Source: a bacterium (GTDB lineage: Bacteria > Patescibacteriota > Minisyncoccia > Minisyncoccales > CG1-02-41-26). From it: a stretch of 10,694 nt of DNA. The position numbers and the translations under genes are program-made. Where the stretch lies: positions 1 through 10,694 of the forward strand of contig JAGGTS010000052.1 in NCBI GenBank assembly GCA_021163625.1, written 5' to 3'. Numbering within the stretch: position 1 is the first letter of the stretch; the number at the start of each line of letters is the position of its first letter. Below the pieces are notes generated by a model. It saw only the letters and a list, made by a program, of their open reading frames with translations. It was not told where the DNA came from and made no database searches. Of the stretch, positions 1 through 6,108 are shown piece after piece.

Positions 1-1
1 A

Positions 2-559
2 AAAATGGCATCGCATTGGAATGCCCAGGGGCAGGTGGATGGATATATGCCAAAATTTTGGGCTTTATTTCTAATGCCGTTGATTTCTGTGGGACTATTT
101 TTGCTTTTCATCGTAATTCCAAAAATAGATCCGCTGAAACATAATATTGAAAAATTTAGAAAATATTACGATGGATTCGTTGTATTGATAATAGTGTTTT
201 TGTTTTATCTTTATCTCCTGACTATTCTTTGGAACATTAACATTAGATTCGGCATAGTGCAGCTATTGGCGCCGGCTTTTGGCATCTTATTTTATTACTG
301 TGGGATTCTAATAGAAAATACAAAGAGAAATTGGTTTATTGGAATAAGAACTCCGTGGACTTTAAGTAATAATATAGTCTGGGAGAAGACTCATAAAATT
401 GGAGGAAAACTGTTTAAGGCTTCCGGAGTGATTGCTTTTATTGGAATGTTTTTCCAGGATTATGCGTTATTTTTTGTTCTTATACCTGTAATTTTGGCTG
501 CAGTCTATACAATTATTTATTCCTATGTTGAATACCAAAAGGAGACGAAAAAGGAATAA
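2..559 (+). CDS. SdpI-family integral membrane protein, N-terminus cut by window edge
   Basis: This is the C-terminal 185 or so residues of an SdpI/DUF1648-type membrane protein. The visible part opens with the end of the DUF1648 signature (SHWNAQGQVDGY, counting from the ATG at position 5). In this family that motif follows about 25-40 residues including a first membrane helix, so the ATG at 5 is probably an internal Met and the true start lies upstream of the window. Hydrophobic segments follow at about residues 17-38, 57-76, 83-104, 138-150 and 154-174. The SdpI hallmark (GIRTPWTLSNNIVWEKTH, residues 113-130) lies between the third and fourth. In Bacillus, SdpI gives immunity to the SdpC toxin and takes part in signalling. 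In other bacteria the role is mostly unknown, and no toxin gene is visible here. Family assignment is secure; the immunity role is not. Confidence 0.85.
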   Translation, partial: KMASHWNAQGQVDGYMPKFWALFLMPLISVGLFLLFIVIPKIDPLKHNIEKFRKYYDGFVVLIIVFLFYLYLLTILWNINIRFGIVQLLAPAFGILFYYCGILIENTKRNWFIGIRTPWTLSNNIVWEKTHKIGGKLFKASGVIAFIGMFFQDYALFFVLIPVILAAVYTIIYSYVEYQKETKKE

Positions 560-616
560 AGCAAAAGCAATGTCTTTCTCTTTCAGGGATTAAATGTGCT
601 TATCGCGCACAAAGAC

Positions 617-646
617 TTGACATCTAATGTACAAAAACCATATAGT
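617..646 (+). promoter_or_regulatory. sigma70-type promoter upstream of the DUF3352-like gene
   Basis: A perfect -35 hexamer TTGACA (617-622) is followed after 18 bases by TATAGT (641-646). This is the best two-box promoter in the window. Transcription would start near 653, giving a leader of about 170 bases before the ATG at 827. That is long for this compact genome and leaves room for a small ORF or RNA. Confidence 0.55.
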
Positions 647-685
647 TAAGTTAGCAGCTTTTTGTTTTTTGTTGTTTCTTTGAAG

Positions 686-766
686 ATGGTTGATATAGTA
701 ATAGTAAGCAAGGGAATGTACACATACTGGGTGGTAAGGGAAGGAATTGCCAACTATAAACTTTAG
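686..766 (+). CDS. possible 26-residue small ORF in the leader
   Basis: An ATG at 686 opens 26 codons ending in TAG. The peptide begins MVDIVIVSKG and ends REGIANYKL. The frame is open further upstream, to just after a TAA at 647-649, with possible TTG starts at 662 and 680. There is no Shine-Dalgarno sequence, it stops in TAG whereas every other gene here ends in TAA, and I recognise no family. It could be a real leader peptide downstream of the promoter at 617-646, a remnant of a decayed gene, or chance. Confidence 0.2.
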   Translation: MVDIVIVSKGMYTYWVVREGIANYKL

Positions 767-777
767 CAGCGAAAGTT
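759..777. repeat. short inverted repeat in the 560-826 spacer
   Basis: AACTTT (759-764) and AAAGTT (772-777) form six-base arms around a 7-base centre AGCAGCG. No T-tract follows, so it is not a terminator. It lies about 40-55 bases upstream of the TATAAT at 815-820 and could be an operator or a small RNA hairpin. Chance is also possible at this length. Confidence 0.25.
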
Positions 778-814
778 ATTCACAGATTGATGTTCCGAAC
801 TAAATTTTTTGTAT

Positions 815-820
815 TATAAT
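815..820 (+). promoter_or_regulatory. consensus -10 box placed for leaderless transcription
   Basis: A perfect TATAAT ends six bases before the ATG at 827, so the expected transcription start falls on or next to the A of the start codon. There is no Shine-Dalgarno sequence. The -35 region (about 792-797, GTTCCG) is poor, so use of this promoter is inferred from the -10 box and its spacing. The same arrangement recurs at 3512-3517. Confidence 0.5.
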
Positions 821-826
821 AAAGTA

Positions 827-3385
827 ATGGAAAAAGAGCATTTAAAAAAGTTTATTAAAGAAAGCCTGGAAAAAGGGTATAAAAAGGAGACTGTTAAAAA
901 AGCGCTTCTTAAAATAGGAGAAACTTCAAACGATATTGACCAAGCATTCAAAGAAATAGGCGAAGTCGTGCCATCAGCCAGTTCTTTTGAAGCAAAAGCT
1001 AAAAAGCCAATTATTGAAGAAGCAAATGCTGTTTCTAACCAAACCCCTGTTTCTCAAGAAAGAAACCAAGAAGAATATAGTCCATATTATTCAATAAAAA
1101 GAAAGCGTCGAGAAGTGTTTAATGCTTCTAAAAAAACAATAATAATTATTTTGATTTCTTCTATTTTCGCTCTTGTTGCCGGAGCGTCTTTTTATATTTA
1201 CAAAGTATCACTTAGGACAGATCCAATATCTTTTATTCCACAAGAGAGCCCAATTTATCTCACTATTAATCTCGACCCCCAATTTCAACAAACCAAAAAT
1301 CTTAAAGCTCTTTTGCAAAAGTTTCCAAACTATAACTTCCTTGCTAATAAAATTAATGAACGGATAAACGAATTAAAGAAAGAAAACTCCATACCTGAAA
1401 ATGCAGACTTCAATATTGCCAAAGAAATAACTTTTAGTGTTGATAAATTTCCAAGCCAAACAGAGGAACCTTCTTTAATCCTGATTCTTTCGGGGATAGA
1501 TTCTAAAAAGGTAAATCAGTTAAGAGAGGCTTTTAAAAATCAGGTCCCAGAGAAAGAAAACATACAACCAAAAGAACTTAAGTATAGAGGGAAAAGAATT
1601 ACTTGTTATTTTGATAAATTAAGCAATTCTAATAAACTCGAAGAAACAGACATAATAGCTATTAATGATGCCCTTATTTTAACAGATAAAGCAACAACAT
1701 CTAAGAAAATTATCGATGCCTATTTAGATCATAAAAACATATCTTCGCTTCCGTCCTATAAAAAATTAAAAGCAAAGGTATCAGGCGACCACTTGGTTGT
1801 TGGGTATTTTAGGTTAGACTTGGTAAGTTTGTTAGAAGCGACAAATAGCCTGGGAACAGATATGCCATCAGGAGATTTTTCTTCGTTTCCAGTCCCGCTA
1901 AAATCAGTCTTTGACTCTCTCAAGCCCAAATTAAAGTCTGGCAATGCAAAGCCAGAAAGCATTGCTATGTTTGCTATTAACGCCAATGAAAAAGGGCTGG
2001 AAGCAGAAGCATATTATCTTAATCCGGAGATGAAGAATGCTCTGCTATCTCCATTTTCTCTTAATAATGGTTTGCTTGTTAAGATGCCCAGAAAAATTGG
2101 AGCTGCGGATATTATTTATTACAGCGAGGGAAGAAATCTAGAAAAGCATATAAAGGCGTTTTTAAACGCTTCAACAACTGACGCAGGTGCTTATAAGGAT
2201 TTTCTAAAAAACTTAGACCAAATTTTAAAAATAGATATCGAAAAAAATATACTTCCTTTATTCAAAAATAATTATGCTATGTTTGTGGCCAGCCAACAAA
2301 ACTACAAAAATCCTCCCATATTCGGTTTTATTGCTAAAATCGACGACGAGAATAAGGTAAAAGAAGAGCTTTTAAAAATAAAAATTCCAAAGGAGTCAAC
2401 CAATCCATACTCGGCCAGTTTAAGCCAGAGTTACCTTAAGGCAAAAGACGCTAGAATAAAAGCAGATTTAAGTCAAATAGAAGTAATAGCCGCATTTATT
2501 TACAGCGATAAAGCGAGTTATAAAAGTTTAAGCTGCACCAACCGAGATTATCCGCAATTGAAAGCTCCTTGCAATGATATCAAGGAGAGTTCCGGTGATT
2601 ATCCTATTATTCATGCATCTAAAAACGATTATTGCGCCTATAAAAAGCTAAACGAACCAGGAGCTTACTTTTGCGTAGACAGCGATGGAAGAGCGCTAAA
2701 GACATATCTTAATCCCGGCCATAGAAATTATTGCGATGGCATAACTTTTAATTGCCCGGCCAATCAAGGAAGTAAACCAAAGAATATATTACCTCTCCAA
2801 ACCGAACAGGCAGAAATGGCTGGTTTTACCAAAAAAATAATTGATGGGCAGGAGATTTATTCAATGCCTTTTATCTCTAAGGACCTTCCAATAAGCTTTG
2901 CTGTAAAGAATAAAATTTTATTCCTTGTTTTGGGGGAAAACAATTTAATTGACACCATTAACAGCTATTTCAGCAATAATGTCAAACTTCAAGCGTCGAA
3001 AGACTTTAATGATTTGTTTATTGATGCGCCAAAAAAGATAAATGGACTTAATTATGTTTACCCGTATGGTTACCTTAGTTTAATTAAATATGGAATAAAC
3101 TTCTTTATTAATAGTTATACTCAATCAATGATGCAGGTAAGAGGCGAATCCTCGCCGGGTCTATCTCAAGCCATGTTAGAAGTATATCTGGCACCCATCT
3201 ATGAAGTTATTGACAAAGGAATAGGACCATATCTAAAGGCATTAAAAGTAGGCGGATCATATTCTTACTTAGCAAAAGACGGGATAATAACAGGAAAATC
3301 AAGGATATTTATTCAAGAATTGCCAGTTCAGGAAAAAAAAGACTGTGAAGATTTTTGGCAAAATTTTATTTCTTCTTTCAAATAA
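827..3385 (+). CDS. membrane-anchored DUF3352-like protein with embedded type IV pilin-like domain
   Basis: An 852-residue protein. I chose the ATG at 827 because the in-frame TTG at 809 would place the TATAAT box inside the coding region. Residues 1-45 form a small helical module of the kind found at the N-terminus of many CPR membrane proteins (KKFIKESLEKGY, then KKALLKIG and DIDQAF). A charged linker and one membrane helix (about 104-127) follow, so the rest should be extracytoplasmic. The region after the helix resembles DUF3352 (FIPQESPIYLTINLD; repeated segments like GFIAKIDDENKVKEEL). About residues 533-650 instead look like a type IV pilin globular part: a helix KAKDARIKADLSQIEV at 538-553, then six Cys at 570, 582, 603, 616, 636 and 643, with YFCVDSDGRA around 614-623. 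DUF3352-like sequence resumes near 670. Only two other Cys occur (260, 840). Molecular function is unknown; a cell-surface or pilus-related role is an inference. Confidence 0.8.
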   Translation: MEKEHLKKFIKESLEKGYKKETVKKALLKIGETSNDIDQAFKEIGEVVPSASSFEAKAKKPIIEEANAVSNQTPVSQERNQEEYSPYYSIKRKRREVFNASKKTIIIILISSIFALVAGASFYIYKVSLRTDPISFIPQESPIYLTINLDPQFQQTKNLKALLQKFPNYNFLANKINERINELKKENSIPENADFNIAKEITFSVDKFPSQTEEPSLILILSGIDSKKVNQLREAFKNQVPEKENIQPKELKYRGKRITCYFDKLSNSNKLEETDIIAINDALILTDKATTSKKIIDAYLDHKNISSLPSYKKLKAKVSGDHLVVGYFRLDLVSLLEATNSLGTDMPSGDFSSFPVPLKSVFDSLKPKLKSGNAKPESIAMFAINANEKGLEAEAYYLNPEMKNALLSPFSLNNGLLVKMPRKIGAADIIYYSEGRNLEKHIKAFLNASTTDAGAYKDFLKNLDQILKIDIEKNILPLFKNNYAMFVASQQNYKNPPIFGFIAKIDDENKVKEELLKIKIPKESTNPYSASLSQSYLKAKDARIKADLSQIEVIAAFIYSDKASYKSLSCTNRDYPQLKAPCNDIKESSGDYPIIHASKNDYCAYKKLNEPGAYFCVDSDGRALKTYLNPGHRNYCDGITFNCPANQGSKPKNILPLQTEQAEMAGFTKKIIDGQEIYSMPFISKDLPISFAVKNKILFLVLGENNLIDTINSYFSNNVKLQASKDFNDLFIDAPKKINGLNYVYPYGYLSLIKYGINFFINSYTQSMMQVRGESSPGLSQAMLEVYLAPIYEVIDKGIGPYLKALKVGGSYSYLAKDGIITGKSRIFIQELPVQEKKDCEDFWQNFISSFK

Positions 3386-3443
3386 AGCACAAAGATATAC
3401 TGCCTTTTGGCCGGTAAAAGATAAAAAAATATAAATATTTTTT

Positions 3444-3464
3444 AATCCCGTGAAAGGGATTTTT
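3444..3464 (+). terminator. rho-independent terminator after the DUF3352-like gene
   Basis: AATCCC (3444-3449) pairs with GGGATT (3456-3461) around the 6-base loop GTGAAA, and a T-run covers 3460-3464. It lies 59 bases past the stop codon and before the next promoter, as expected for the end of that transcript. The stem is short, so strength is uncertain. Confidence 0.65.
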
Positions 3465-3488
3465 CTGCGTAAGATGAGATGCATTTGT

Positions 3489-3517
3489 TTGGTTTTTGTA
3501 AAAAATCATAGTATAAT
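3489..3517 (+). promoter_or_regulatory. promoter of the 64-residue membrane protein, leaderless type
   Basis: TTGGTT (3489-3494), a 17-base spacer and a perfect TATAAT (3512-3517). The -10 box ends six bases before the ATG at 3524, so transcription should begin at or next to the start codon. No Shine-Dalgarno sequence is present. Confidence 0.6.
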
Positions 3518-3523
3518 TAAAAA

Positions 3524-3718
3524 ATGGAGGAAGAAGATATTTTAGAAAAAATTACAGAACAGGAGAAAAAGCTTGATATGATTTATAAATCAGTTAAAAA
3601 AATAAGAACATATTTTTTCTGGACTCTAATAGTTAGTATTGCTGTTATTATTCTGCCTATTATTGCTTTGATAATCGTTATTCCAAAGTTTTTGCAAATT
3701 TTAGAGCTTGGACCATAA
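3524..3718 (+). CDS. small single-pass membrane protein with N-terminal coiled coil
   Basis: A 64-residue protein of unknown function. Residues 1-29 are charged and have a heptad-like pattern (ILEKITEQEKKLDMIYKSVK), suggesting a short cytoplasmic coiled coil. Residues about 30-56 are a long hydrophobic segment (FFWTLIVSIAVIILPIIALI) that should span the membrane once, followed by a short tail PKFLQILELGP. The gene is convincing despite its size because it has its own -35/-10 promoter and a perfect terminator that overlaps its stop codon, so it forms a monocistronic unit. Similar small coiled-coil membrane proteins are frequent in CPR genomes, but I cannot name a family. It lies just upstream of ftsZ, yet the terminator argues against a shared transcript. 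Confidence 0.65.
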   Translation: MEEEDILEKITEQEKKLDMIYKSVKKIRTYFFWTLIVSIAVIILPIIALIIVIPKFLQILELGP

Positions 3719-3733
3719 TGTCCAACTTTTTTT
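3708..3733 (+). terminator. strong rho-independent terminator overlapping a stop codon
   Basis: TTGGAC (3708-3713) and GTCCAA (3720-3725) form a perfect 6-bp stem with loop CATAAT, and a run of seven T follows at 3727-3733. The 5' arm is made of the last codons of the 64-residue gene, and its TAA (3716-3718) is in the loop. Confidence 0.85.
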
Positions 3734-3734
3734 A

Positions 3735-3762
3735 TTGAATTTGCATGTTTTTTTGGTATTAT
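3735..3762 (+). promoter_or_regulatory. putative promoter of the ftsZ gene run
   Basis: TTGAAT (3735-3740) and TATTAT (3757-3762) are separated by 16 bases, directly after the terminator T-run. Transcription would start near 3769, about 50 bases upstream of the ftsZ ATG. The A/T-rich surroundings contain other overlapping -10-like hexamers (such as 3762-3767), so the exact boxes are uncertain. Confidence 0.4.
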
Positions 3763-3817
3763 ATTATTAATTTAATCATAAGCGTAAAAACAACTAATCA
3801 AGTAATTATTACAATAA

Positions 3818-5194
3818 ATGAAAAAAGAAACGAGCTTAAAACAGCAAAAAAGGAAGAAGACAAAGAAAATAAATTCTGAGAAGGTGAAAAAGAAAGTAAA
3901 TGGCCAGCAGGATGCCTTTAAAATGCCGAAGATAAAGGTAAAAATTGTTGGACTTGGCGGCGGCGGCAGTTCTATTGTTTCAGAAATAGCCAGAAAAATA
4001 AATAATTCAAGTTTTTTAATGGCAGATACTGACTATAGAGTTTTGAAAAAGAAGCATAGCAGGGTGCAGGTTTTTCATTTTGGGAAGGAAATTACTGGGC
4101 AAATGGGGACTGGAATGAATTTAGAGCTTGCAAAAAAAGCGGCAGAAAACGAAAAGGATAAAATTGAGAAAATATTCAAAGACCAAAACATATCTATTTT
4201 AATTATTTGTTTGGGAGGCGGAGTCGGTTCTGGAGCGGGACCAGTTTTTGCAAAAGCAGCTGGCAGTCAAAAACAAATAAGCATTGGCATATTAACATTG
4301 CCGTTTTCCTTTGAAGGAGAAAAAAAAGCAAAAATTGCGCGGCGTTCTTTAGAGGAAATAAGCCAGAACCTATCCGGCACTATTGTCATACCCAATGAAA
4401 AGATATTCCAAATAGTTGATAAAAAAACTCCTTTAAAAAAAGCGCTATCACAATTAAATCAAATTCTTATAGAATGGCTTGGGCAAGTAATGGAAATGAT
4501 TTCAAAGCCGGGCTTGATAAACATTGATTTTGCAGACCTGAAATCCACTTTAAAAGGGCAAGGGAAAAAACTTGTTGTTAGGCAAATAACAGCGCGTGGC
4601 CCAAATAAAGCAGAAGAAATAATTAAAAAAATATCACAAAATGTCATTTTTGACTCTTTTCCAAAAGAAATTAAACATATTTTATTTAATATAACAGGAG
4701 GCAAAGATTTGGAGCTAAGAGAAGTAGAGGAGATAAGCAGGGCGATATCAAAAATTAACCGCAAGGCAAAAATAATTTTTGGTATTTCATATAGCCCGAA
4801 ATATAAAGGAGCAATTAAAATAAGTCTGATAGCAACAGGAGACCAAGAGAAAAAAGAGGAAGAAAAGCGTAAGGGGCAGGGGATAAAAAAAATATTAAAA
4901 AAAGGCGAAAAAACAGCAAAAAAGGCGGCAAAGAAAAAGCCAGCAAAAGTTGTAAAAAAAGAACGAACCAAAGGGAAGGCGAAAAGAAAGCCCAAGAAAA
5001 AAACAAAAAAACAAGCAAAAAGAAACAAGACAAAAGAAGCAAAAAATAAAAGAAGAACATTAATTCCTGTTGCAAGGAAGAAGAAGATACGAAGAAGCGC
5101 ATTAGAAATTAAAAAGGCAGAGAAAGAAACAAAGGAGCTCGGTTTGACGCCTGAACCGGAATGGGAAATCCCTTCGTTTTTAAGAAAAAAATAA
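3818..5194 (+). CDS. ftsZ: divergent FtsZ cell-division GTPase with very basic C-terminal linker
   Basis: A 458-residue tubulin/FtsZ-family protein expected to polymerise with GTP at mid-cell. Residues 1-36 are a basic extension (13 Lys/Arg in the first 30). The GTPase domain follows: VGLGGGGSS (44-52), MADTD (68-72), the tubulin signature as GGGVGSGAGP (133-142; usual bacterial form GGGTGTGAAP), LPFSFEGEKK (161-170) and VIPNEK (190-195). The catalytic T7 loop PGLINIDFAD (231-240) keeps the Asn and both Asp. The C-terminal domain has FNITGGKDLELRE (290-302) and ends near ISLIATG (335-341). Residues 352-426 are a Lys/Ala/Arg tract (39 of 75 residues Lys or Arg, 3 acidic) resembling histone H1-like tails. 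The protein then ends in a classical FtsZ C-terminal peptide, EWEIPSFLRKK (448-458), the site that binds FtsA and other partners in model bacteria. The Thr-to-Val change and basic tail suggest a divergent or second FtsZ. It starts at ATG without a Shine-Dalgarno sequence, and galU follows after 19 bases. Confidence 0.88.
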   Translation: MKKETSLKQQKRKKTKKINSEKVKKKVNGQQDAFKMPKIKVKIVGLGGGGSSIVSEIARKINNSSFLMADTDYRVLKKKHSRVQVFHFGKEITGQMGTGMNLELAKKAAENEKDKIEKIFKDQNISILIICLGGGVGSGAGPVFAKAAGSQKQISIGILTLPFSFEGEKKAKIARRSLEEISQNLSGTIVIPNEKIFQIVDKKTPLKKALSQLNQILIEWLGQVMEMISKPGLINIDFADLKSTLKGQGKKLVVRQITARGPNKAEEIIKKISQNVIFDSFPKEIKHILFNITGGKDLELREVEEISRAISKINRKAKIIFGISYSPKYKGAIKISLIATGDQEKKEEEKRKGQGIKKILKKGEKTAKKAAKKKPAKVVKKERTKGKAKRKPKKKTKKQAKRNKTKEAKNKRRTLIPVARKKKIRRSALEIKKAEKETKELGLTPEPEWEIPSFLRKK

Positions 5195-5213
5195 AGAGAT
5201 AATTAATAAAAAT

Positions 5214-6089
5214 ATGGAAGAAATAAAAAAAGCAATTATTCCCGCAGCGGGACTTGGCACAAGATTTTTACCAATAACAAAAATTATTCCAAAAGAGTTG
5301 CTTCCGTTGGTCGACCAGCCGACAATAAGATATCCTGTCAAAGAAGCTGCCTTGGCTGAAATAAGTAATATCATATTCGTTTTGTCAGACGGGAAAAAGA
5401 AAATTATTGAATACTTCAAGAGAGACAAAAAATTGGAAAGCATTTTAAAGGAACGTGGCCAAAAGGCTCTGCTTGAGGCATCAGTTAGAGCAAGTGAAGA
5501 ATTTAAGGATATATCGTTTTCGTCCGTACTGCAACCATTGCCAAAAGGAGATGGAGATGCTATTTTGCGCGCCAAGAGGCAAATAGGCAAAGAGGCGTTC
5601 GCCGTTCTTTTCGCAGACGATGTTTTTGAAAGCAAGATTCCTGCTATAGCTCAGCTTAAAAATATTTTCCAAACAAGCCAAAAGCCAATCATAGGTTTAA
5701 AAAGGGTGGCGAAAGAAAAAATTTCTTCATACGGCGTTGTTAGTTTTGAAAAAATTGCAAACCGTTTATACAAAATAAAAGAAATAGTCGAGAAACCAAA
5801 GGCAGAAGAAGCTCCTTCTGATTTGGCTGCTTGTGGCAGATATGTTCTAACGCCTGATGTTTTTGACTTTTTGGCAAAAGCAGAACCAAATCAAAAAGGA
5901 GAAATAATTTTAGCCCAGGCGTTGCGAGATATGTTAAAGAAGGGAAGGTTAATTTATGGTTATGAAATTGACGGCCAATGGCTTGAATGTGGCAATAAGA
6001 TAGAATGGTTAAAGTCAAACCTTTATTTTAGCTTAAAGCACCCAGAGTTTGGGCCCGCTATCCAAGAATGGTTTAAAAAAATAAAATAA
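5214..6089 (+). CDS. galU: UTP-glucose-1-phosphate uridylyltransferase (UDP-glucose pyrophosphorylase)
   Basis: A 291-residue cytoplasmic nucleotidyltransferase making UDP-glucose and pyrophosphate from UTP and glucose-1-phosphate, for envelope glycans and sugar interconversion. The N-terminal signature is intact: IIPAAGLGTRFLPITK (8-23) with the phosphate-binding Gly loop and Arg, and PKELLPLVDQPTIRYPVKEA (26-45). Other family blocks are FADDVF (133-138), SSYGVVSF (171-178), IVEKPKAEEAPSDLAACGRY (191-210), and KGEIILAQAL (228-237). Length is typical for GalU. Two positions differ from the usual form: the GLGHA stretch reads GDGDA (112-116), and the late metal-site motif usually read as DCG or DTG is ECG (258-260). 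Related enzymes (RmlA-type, RfbF-type) are less likely because the overall block order and C-terminus follow GalU. It begins 19 bases after ftsZ and probably shares its transcript. Confidence 0.92.
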   Translation: MEEIKKAIIPAAGLGTRFLPITKIIPKELLPLVDQPTIRYPVKEAALAEISNIIFVLSDGKKKIIEYFKRDKKLESILKERGQKALLEASVRASEEFKDISFSSVLQPLPKGDGDAILRAKRQIGKEAFAVLFADDVFESKIPAIAQLKNIFQTSQKPIIGLKRVAKEKISSYGVVSFEKIANRLYKIKEIVEKPKAEEAPSDLAACGRYVLTPDVFDFLAKAEPNQKGEIILAQALRDMLKKGRLIYGYEIDGQWLECGNKIEWLKSNLYFSLKHPEFGPAIQEWFKKIK

Positions 6090-6108
6090 GAATAAATATG
6101 CCTAATGG

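Noticed and set aside
1..559. SdpI-family gene as part of a toxin-immunity pair
   Set aside because: No SdpC-like or other toxin gene is visible within the window, and the upstream side is not included, so the pairing cannot be supported.
776..784. TTATTCACA, a match to the DnaA-box consensus
   Set aside because: It is a single 9-base match with no partner boxes, no AT-rich unwinding region pattern and no dnaA or dnaN nearby. About one such match is expected by chance in a window of this size on two strands.
809..826. TTG start six codons upstream for the DUF3352-like protein
   Set aside because: These codons cover the TATAAT box itself. The ATG at 827 starts a conserved-looking helical module directly.
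3399..3415. Hairpin ACTGCC-TTTT-GGCCGGT as a terminator
   Set aside because: The stem has a bulge and is followed by A rather than T on the + strand. The nearby hairpin at 3444-3464 with a T-run is the better candidate.
4885..4892. Run of eight A in the ftsZ linker as a slippage or phase-variation site
   Set aside because: Runs of six to eight A occur in many genes here because Lys codons are frequent, and the frame continues to a correct FtsZ end peptide, so no programmed shift is needed.
4459..5102. Long antisense ORFs rich in Phe, Leu and Ser opposite the ftsZ tail
   Set aside because: They are mirror images of the Lys-rich coding strand (AAA/AAG read as TTT/CTT), with no ribosome-binding site or family resemblance.
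5180..5681. Antisense ORFs overlapping the start of galU
   Set aside because: The + strand frame has an unmistakable GalU signature. The antisense frames show no recognisable motif and would overlap it entirely.
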